A stretch of 20,085 bases of DNA from an uncultured Methanobrevibacter sp. GTDB lineage: Archaea; Methanobacteriota; Methanobacteria; Methanobacteriales; Methanobacteriaceae. Of the stretch, positions 16,164-20,085 are shown piece after piece. Position numbers and translations under genes: made by a program. Each line of letters begins with the position of its first letter. Position 1 is the first letter of the stretch. The stretch covers positions 1 through 20,085 of the forward strand of contig ONQL01000030.1 of NCBI GenBank assembly GCA_900319985.1, in the 5' to 3' direction. The notes beneath the pieces are model-generated. The model ran no database searches. It was given only the letters and a program-made list of their open reading frames with translations, and had not been told where the DNA came from.

Positions 16164-16172
16164 ATATTTAAA
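16164..16172 (-). promoter_or_regulatory. TATA box for the gene at 16142
   Basis: TTTAAATAT on the minus strand overlaps the aldo/keto reductase stop codon (16168-16170). It is centred about 26 bases before the ATG at 16142. Confidence 0.45.
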
Positions 16173-17208
16173 TCTTATCTTTAGTATGCTTTGCCCAAAC
16201 TTTCTCATTATCACTAGCAGACACCTTATTGTCAGCCATTACCCCAACAAGGTCATGAGCCACATAAGGCTCCTCCAAATAGCTAATGTCATCACGGGAT
16301 AATTTTAAATCAACGGAACTGACTGCACCTTCTACATGATGAAGCTTTGTTGAGCCAACAACCGGAGAAGTGACTTTAGTAAGCAGCCATGCAAGGGATA
16401 CTTCAGTCATTGACACATCCAATTCCCCAGCAAGTTCATTAACTCTTTTAATAATTTCAAAGTCTTTTTCTTCAGTGGATTTGTATTTTAAATCCGCATA
16501 AAAATCTTCTTTCAATCTTTTGGATTCCTGACCGGGCATTCTAGACAATCTTCCTGATGCAAGTGCACTGTATGGTGTTGTTGCAATATTGTCTGTTTGA
16601 CACAGTGGAATCATTTCACGTTCCTCTTCCCTAAAAATCAAATTGTAATGACCTTGAATTGAAACGAATTTAGAAAAGCCTTCACTTTCAGCAAGCGCAT
16701 TTGCTTTTGCAAGCTGCCATGCAAAACAGTTGGATATTCCTATGTATTTTACTTTGCCTTCCTCAATTACCTCGTTTAATCCTTCCAAAATATCATATAA
16801 TGGTGTGTTATAGTCCCACATATGGTAAATATACAAATCAATGTAGTCAAGACCCAAATTTTCAAGGCTTTTGTTGACAAAGCTGTGGATATGTTCCTGG
16901 CCAGACACATTGTTTTTAATTTCCTCTTCTGAGCGCGGCAAAAATTTAGTTGCAACAACCACATCTTCCCTTGAGGCATATTCCCCAATGGCCTTTCCGA
17001 CATATTGTTCGGAAGTTCCATTCTGATATCCGATAGCAGTATCATAGAAATTAATGCCGTTGTCCAATCCATTTTTAATTATCTCAAGAGATTCGGCTTC
17101 AGGCAATGTCCAAGTGTGCATTCCATTTTTAGGATCTCCAAATCCCATACAGCCCATACATACACGACTTACATTCAAATTTGAGTTTCCAAGTTTTGTG
17201 TATTTCAT
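16168..17208 (-). CDS. Aldo/keto reductase
   Basis: This is a predicted NAD(P)H-dependent reductase of aldehydes or ketones with a TIM-barrel fold. The 346-residue protein shows the expected tetrad: Asp56 (NFYDTAIGY), Tyr61, Lys88 (VVATKFLPRS) and His129 (LYIYHMWD). Other family marks are KLGNSNLNVSRVCMGCMGFG at the start, GKVKYIGISNC, and TPYSALASGRLSR. No Fe-S cluster cysteine motif (CxxCxxC) is present at the C-terminus, so it is not the ferredoxin-like AKR type. The substrate cannot be told from sequence. The ATG at 17208 follows AGAGGTAAT (minus strand), a good Shine-Dalgarno site. The gene is upstream of the membrane-anchored unknown gene and downstream of the symporter; a terminator separates it from the symporter. 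Confidence 0.93.
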   Translation of the reverse strand: MKYTKLGNSNLNVSRVCMGCMGFGDPKNGMHTWTLPEAESLEIIKNGLDNGINFYDTAIGYQNGTSEQYVGKAIGEYASREDVVVATKFLPRSEEEIKNNVSGQEHIHSFVNKSLENLGLDYIDLYIYHMWDYNTPLYDILEGLNEVIEEGKVKYIGISNCFAWQLAKANALAESEGFSKFVSIQGHYNLIFREEEREMIPLCQTDNIATTPYSALASGRLSRMPGQESKRLKEDFYADLKYKSTEEKDFEIIKRVNELAGELDVSMTEVSLAWLLTKVTSPVVGSTKLHHVEGAVSSVDLKLSRDDISYLEEPYVAHDLVGVMADNKVSASDNEKVWAKHTKDKI

Positions 17209-17450
17209 ATTACCTCTTCCAAACTTATCAATTAGTGCAAATCACAGCCATAACATCATATTACTAGTTTATTGCAATAATCTACAGATTCTTTAATGTA
17301 AAAATATAATGACATTTCAATAATACTAATTTAAACCACATCATTTAAAAATGTTAACAAGTAGTTTCATCATGCAGAAATTTACATGAAAAATTAGTTT
17401 AGACAACAATAAGAGTCCAAAAAAAAACTGTTAAAAAACAATCATGCATT

Positions 17451-17485
17451 AAAAAAAAGTGAGTTGCGCAAAAGGGTTACGCAAC
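17451..17485 (-). terminator. Terminator of the symporter gene
   Basis: GTTGCG (17463-17468) and CGCAAC (17480-17485) pair across an 11-base loop containing the symporter stop codon (17477-17479). A T8 run (17451-17458) follows on the minus strand. The gap 17209-17450 up to the aldo/keto reductase start otherwise holds only AT-rich sequence with no clear gene. Confidence 0.55.
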
Positions 17486-18781
17486 CAAATCTTCAATATC
17501 AATACGGTCAACCTCTGCTTCTTTTTTACCATTGTACACATCAACATCCATCGATTTGTTTTTAAGTGAAACAATTATTGTACAAACTGCATCACCGGCA
17601 ACGTTTACTGCAGTTCTAAACATATCCAGGATATGATCTATTCCAAACAGCATTCCAATAGCTTCCACAGGTAAACCTACAGAGTTAAATACCATTGTCA
17701 ATGTGACAAGCCCTACGGATGGAACTCCTGCTGTTCCAACAGATGCTAAAACCGCCGTGAATATGACTGTAATGAGTGCTGAGGTACCTAAGTCGATTCC
17801 ATATGCCTGAGCGGCAAACATTACTGCAACACCCTGCATGATTGCAGTTCCATCCATATTGACTGTGGCACCCAATGGAATTGTAAATGATGACACTTCA
17901 CGTGAAACTCCCATTTCCTCCAGTTTGTCAATATTTATAGGAATTGTTGCATTTGAAGATGATGCTGAGAAAGCAAACAGCATTACACTGAAAAATTTTT
18001 TGAAAAATCTAATCGGATTCAATCGGGTAAGTACAACCATCAATGAAGGATAAACAAGCACTGCCTGTACTGCCAGTCCTACTAAAACACATAAAACATA
18101 TTTTCCCATCGGAAGCAACCCTTCAAATCCAAGACCTGCAAATGTCTTTGCCATTAAACAGAATACTCCAATAGGTGCAAATTTCATTACCAAAGAAGTC
18201 ATTTCCATCATTATTTTGTTTGACTGGTCAAAAAAATCACTTACCAATTGAACTTCTTCTTTCAATTGTGCTAAAATTATACCAATAATAACAGCAAATA
18301 TGATTACCGGCAACATATCCCCACTTGCAAGAGATGTGAACGGATTTTCAGGAATTACATTTAAAATCGTATCAGTCATTGTCTGGTTAATTGTTACGCT
18401 AGTTGACTGCCCTGTTGCAACTAAATTTAAACCCATACCAGGTTTAATGACCATACCAATCAGGAGTGCAATTGTAATGGCCATTGCAGTTGTAACAAGA
18501 TAAATAAGTATTGTTCTCCCACCTATTGTACCTATTTTCTTAATGTCAGAAATTGATGAAACACCAACAATAATCGAACAGAAAACTAATGGCACAACAA
18601 GCATTTTCATTAGTCTGATAAATCCAGTACCGCCCAGGTAGAAAATATTGTCAATTAATATAGTATTTTTAATATACGGGTCATCAACATAGAAATTTAA
18701 AAATAAACCTACGATAAAACCTAAAATCATTCCTATTAATATCCAATTTCCCAAGCTAATTTTTTTAAGAAACTTAAACAT
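17477..18781 (-). CDS. Dicarboxylate/amino acid:cation symporter (DAACS family)
   Basis: This is a membrane secondary transporter of the glutamate/aspartate (GltP/GltPh) family that imports an acidic amino acid or C4-dicarboxylate with sodium ions or protons. The 434 residues have the expected eight membrane segments and two re-entrant loops. Key motifs are SSSNATIP (274-281, hairpin 1), NMDGT (308-312, TM7) and GTAGVPS (349-355, hairpin 2). TM8 has Asp382, Asp386, Arg389, Thr390, Asn393 and Asp397, spaced exactly as the substrate and cation ligands of GltPh. The retained Arg389 favours an acidic substrate. The C-terminus ends in an acidic tail. The gene is monocistronic, with a terminator at its stop codon. 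A TATA-like run near 18805-18815 lies upstream. Confidence 0.94.
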   Translation of the reverse strand: MFKFLKKISLGNWILIGMILGFIVGLFLNFYVDDPYIKNTILIDNIFYLGGTGFIRLMKMLVVPLVFCSIIVGVSSISDIKKIGTIGGRTILIYLVTTAMAITIALLIGMVIKPGMGLNLVATGQSTSVTINQTMTDTILNVIPENPFTSLASGDMLPVIIFAVIIGIILAQLKEEVQLVSDFFDQSNKIMMEMTSLVMKFAPIGVFCLMAKTFAGLGFEGLLPMGKYVLCVLVGLAVQAVLVYPSLMVVLTRLNPIRFFKKFFSVMLFAFSASSSNATIPINIDKLEEMGVSREVSSFTIPLGATVNMDGTAIMQGVAVMFAAQAYGIDLGTSALITVIFTAVLASVGTAGVPSVGLVTLTMVFNSVGLPVEAIGMLFGIDHILDMFRTAVNVAGDAVCTIIVSLKNKSMDVDVYNGKKEAEVDRIDIEDLVA

Positions 18782-18938
18782 TTTATCGCCCTTTTACAAT
18801 ACTACATATATTTTTGATAATTGGAATTAATAATTATTGTGTTTATGAACTGCTATTTTAAAAAATCCTATATATTACACGATGGCCATAATGGTTTAAT
18901 GATATCCAAAAATCAGCCACTAGACTAATTTTAAAAAA
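18782..18938. other. Divergent intergenic region of symporter and methyltransferase
   Basis: This AT-rich stretch contains a likely symporter TATA box (AAAAATATATG on the minus strand, near 18805-18815) and an isolated 8-base palindrome ATGGCCAT (18882-18889). No gene or RNA fold was seen. Confidence 0.4.
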
Positions 18939-18954
18939 TTTAGGCATACCTAAA
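18939..18954 (+). promoter_or_regulatory. Palindromic operator, DtxR/MntR-like
   Basis: TTTAGG-CATA-CCTAAA has perfect 6-base arms around four central bases. It resembles operators bound by DtxR-family metal-dependent repressors (TTAGG...CCTAA pattern). It lies immediately upstream of the TATA box at 18957-18964, over the BRE position, so a bound repressor would block TFB/TBP. The regulator itself is not in the window. Its identity is an inference from the motif. Confidence 0.45.
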
Positions 18955-18956
18955 AA

Positions 18957-18964
18957 TTTATATA
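18957..18964 (+). promoter_or_regulatory. TATA box for the methyltransferase gene
   Basis: TTTATATA matches the archaeal consensus exactly and predicts transcription from about 18987. The ~29-base leader contains GGAGG (19004-19008), seven bases before the ATG at 19016. Confidence 0.6.
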
Positions 18965-19015
18965 TTGTCCTACCCAAGTATTATATAATTAAAAATAACC
19001 TCCGGAGGAATACTT

Positions 19016-19795
19016 ATGAATTTAGAAGGTGTTGAAAAAACCATGCTTTTAACATTATTTGCAAAAGCAAAACATTCTCAGCAAAAGAATCATAAATTCT
19101 ATGATTCAAAAGCCATAGAAGTAATTTCAAAAATTGATTATGATTTCAGCATAGCTGAAAAGGATAAATTTATGCAACTTGGAACTGTTGCAAGAACAAT
19201 TGTATTGGACAATATGGTTGGCGACTACATTGATGCCCACCCAAAATGTACAATTGTAAATATTGCATCCGGAATGGATACCCGCTTCAACAGACTAGAT
19301 AATGGTAAAATCAATTGGTATAACGTGGATTTGGAAAATTCAGCCAATTACCGCTTAAATTATATAGAAGATACTGACAGAGTAACAACACTTGCATATT
19401 CTGCAATGGACCCAAGCTGGGCTCAGGAAATTCTAATAAGAAATGATGTATTATTCATTGTTGAGGGACTGACAATGTATCTAAATCCGAAAGACGTGAA
19501 AAATATCCTAAATATAATAGATGCGAATTTTGACAAATGCACAATATTCATGGAGATAATGCCCCCAGTTTCTGTTAAAAACACCAAAGAAGAATCAATA
19601 GAGGATACCAATTCCAAATTCATATGGGGCGTTGCGAAAGGCCATGAATTAACAAAATTCAACAATAACTTTAAATGGATAAGAGACGTCAACTTATTTG
19701 ATGGAGTTAATGTCTACAAACCCCATTATAAAATAATTACATGGCTCCCACTGTTAAGAAAAAGAATGGATTATATCGCAGTACTTGAAAAATAG
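19016..19795 (+). CDS. Class I SAM-dependent methyltransferase, TcmP/LCM family
   Basis: This 259-residue protein is predicted to transfer a methyl group from S-adenosylmethionine to an oxygen on a small molecule or carboxylate. It matches the LCM/TcmP-type O-methyltransferase pattern: motif I is the variant IVNIASGMDTRFNRL (80-94), followed by WYNVDLE (101-107, SAM-ribose acid) and the family's FIVEGLTMYLNP (147-158). The substrate is unknown; members act on polyketides and on leucine carboxyl groups of phosphatase PP2A, the latter unlikely here. It has a strong Shine-Dalgarno site GGAGG (19004-19008) and a putative metal-responsive operator in its promoter (18939-18954), which suggests expression tied to metal supply. 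It is the last gene before an IS605-like end. Confidence 0.88.
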   Translation: MNLEGVEKTMLLTLFAKAKHSQQKNHKFYDSKAIEVISKIDYDFSIAEKDKFMQLGTVARTIVLDNMVGDYIDAHPKCTIVNIASGMDTRFNRLDNGKINWYNVDLENSANYRLNYIEDTDRVTTLAYSAMDPSWAQEILIRNDVLFIVEGLTMYLNPKDVKNILNIIDANFDKCTIFMEIMPPVSVKNTKEESIEDTNSKFIWGVAKGHELTKFNNNFKWIRDVNLFDGVNVYKPHYKIITWLPLLRKRMDYIAVLEK

Positions 19796-19829
19796 CATTA
19801 AAACATATATATTAAAAAAATAGAAAAAG

Positions 19830-19854
19830 AATAAGTGAATTTTATTCACTTATT
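19830..19854 (+). terminator. Hairpin after the methyltransferase gene
   Basis: AATAAGTGAA (19830-19839) and TTCACTTATT (19845-19854) pair perfectly over a five-base loop, 34 bases after the stop codon at 19793-19795. T-rich sequence follows further downstream (19870-19878). It is probably a terminator or an mRNA end stabiliser. Confidence 0.5.
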
Positions 19855-19989
19855 TGACAACTATTTTAACTTTTTTAGCCCTTTATTATTTTAAAACACT
19901 TTTATTTTAGTCAAAAAATCCCAGATTATTTAAATTACAAAAGAACCTAATAAGATAATCCTGATTTGGTTTAGACCCAGTCAAAATTG
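19855..19989. other. AT-rich spacer between methyltransferase and IS605-like end
   Basis: No open frame of credible length or promoter was seen. Weak inverted repeat GATTAT (19924-19929) / ATAATC (19955-19960). The side nearest 19990 would be the target flank of the element and, if the orientation is right, the source of the omega-RNA guide. Confidence 0.4.
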
Positions 19990-20085
19990 GTTGAACTACC
20001 TCGACTTTGGAGAAGTCGAGGATTCTTACTTCACGGGCTGTATACTCTAATGAGTATAGGATTACCGTGCTATCCCCCTCGTCCC
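19990..20085 (-). mobile_element. Right end of an IS200/IS605-type element (partial)
   Basis: Read on the minus strand, the last ~95 bases contain nested stem-loops ending in CCTCGACTT-CTCCA-AAGTCGAGG (19999-20021, 9-bp stem) and then TAGTTCAA. The stretch GTGAAGTAAGAATCCTCGAC resembles the right ends of IS605-family elements carrying tnpB. The element would continue right of position 20085, with its right end near 19990. No transposase is visible in the window. The exact boundary and the tnpA/tnpB content cannot be seen. Confidence 0.5.
19999..20085 (-). ncRNA. Probable omega-RNA (reRNA) 3' part of a TnpB element
   Basis: On the minus strand CACGG (20065-20069) pairs with CCGTG (20032-20036) and encloses TATACTC/GAGTATA (20041-20047 with 20052-20058). 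The terminal hairpin at 19999-20021 follows. Nested stems at the 3' end of tnpB are typical of the guide RNA scaffold used by TnpB nucleases, with the guide taken from DNA just past the right end (here from about 19990 toward 19970). One minus-strand frame from the window edge ends in a stop at 20062-20064 and could be the tail of tnpB; this is too short to judge. Confidence 0.4.

Noticed and set aside
19920..19960. Hairpin GATTAT/ATAATC before the IS605-like end
   Set aside because: Only six pairs with a 25-base loop in AT-rich DNA; likely chance.
1..20085. CRISPR arrays, tRNA or rRNA genes
   Set aside because: No regularly spaced repeats, no tRNA-like T-arm GGTTCGAATCC pattern with flanking stems, and no rRNA-like stretch were seen.

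Overview
The window looks like chromosome of a Methanobacteriales archaeon, most likely Methanobrevibacter or a close relative. It is very AT-rich and has archaeal TATA-box promoters. It carries a membrane-anchored archaeal Lon protease, an archaeal-type PRPP synthetase, a cobyric acid synthase, a MurT-type Mur ligase and bacterial-type UvrA and UvrB. The genus is inferred from gene content and style; no rRNA gene is present to confirm it.

Layout. Positions 1-6193 form a minus-strand block: prs, an unrecognised 98-residue protein, uvrB and uvrA, transcribed toward position 1. Positions 6286-7727 hold a plus-strand membrane-anchored unknown protein, convergent with a zinc-ribbon membrane protein and a GNAT acetyltransferase. 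Positions 7758-9457 hold a two-gene minus-strand operon: a NifU/IscU-like scaffold protein followed by a GGGtGRT-family protein. Then come a plus-strand unknown gene (9660-10142), a MurT-like ligase (10128-11549, minus) and Lon (11618-13597, minus). A 514-base gene-free region (13598-14111) contains a strong RNA fold with the geometry of an H/ACA guide RNA. It is followed by cbiP (plus), a second membrane-anchored unknown, an aldo/keto reductase and a dicarboxylate/amino-acid:cation symporter (all minus). The last gene is a TcmP/LCM-type methyltransferase (plus), whose promoter carries a DtxR-family-like palindrome. The final ~95 bases look like the right end and omega-RNA region of an IS200/IS605-type element that continues beyond the window.

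How the genes relate. UvrA and UvrB are the damage-recognition half of nucleotide excision repair. prs supplies PRPP and is tightly coupled to the small gene and uvrB. The scaffold/GGGtGRT pair is the most clearly co-evolved but functionally undescribed unit. The MurT-like ligase would normally need a GatD amidotransferase, and none is in the window. Expression signals fall into two classes. Several genes have a TATA box 24-28 bases before the start codon, which predicts leaderless transcripts. Others have a leader with a good Shine-Dalgarno site. Several minus-strand genes end in hairpins that straddle the stop codon, some followed by T tracts.

The most original signals are the H/ACA-like RNA, the GGGtGRT/NifU-like operon, the metal-type operator before the methyltransferase, and the IS605 end at the right edge. 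All calls come from reading the sequence; no database search or folding program was run.
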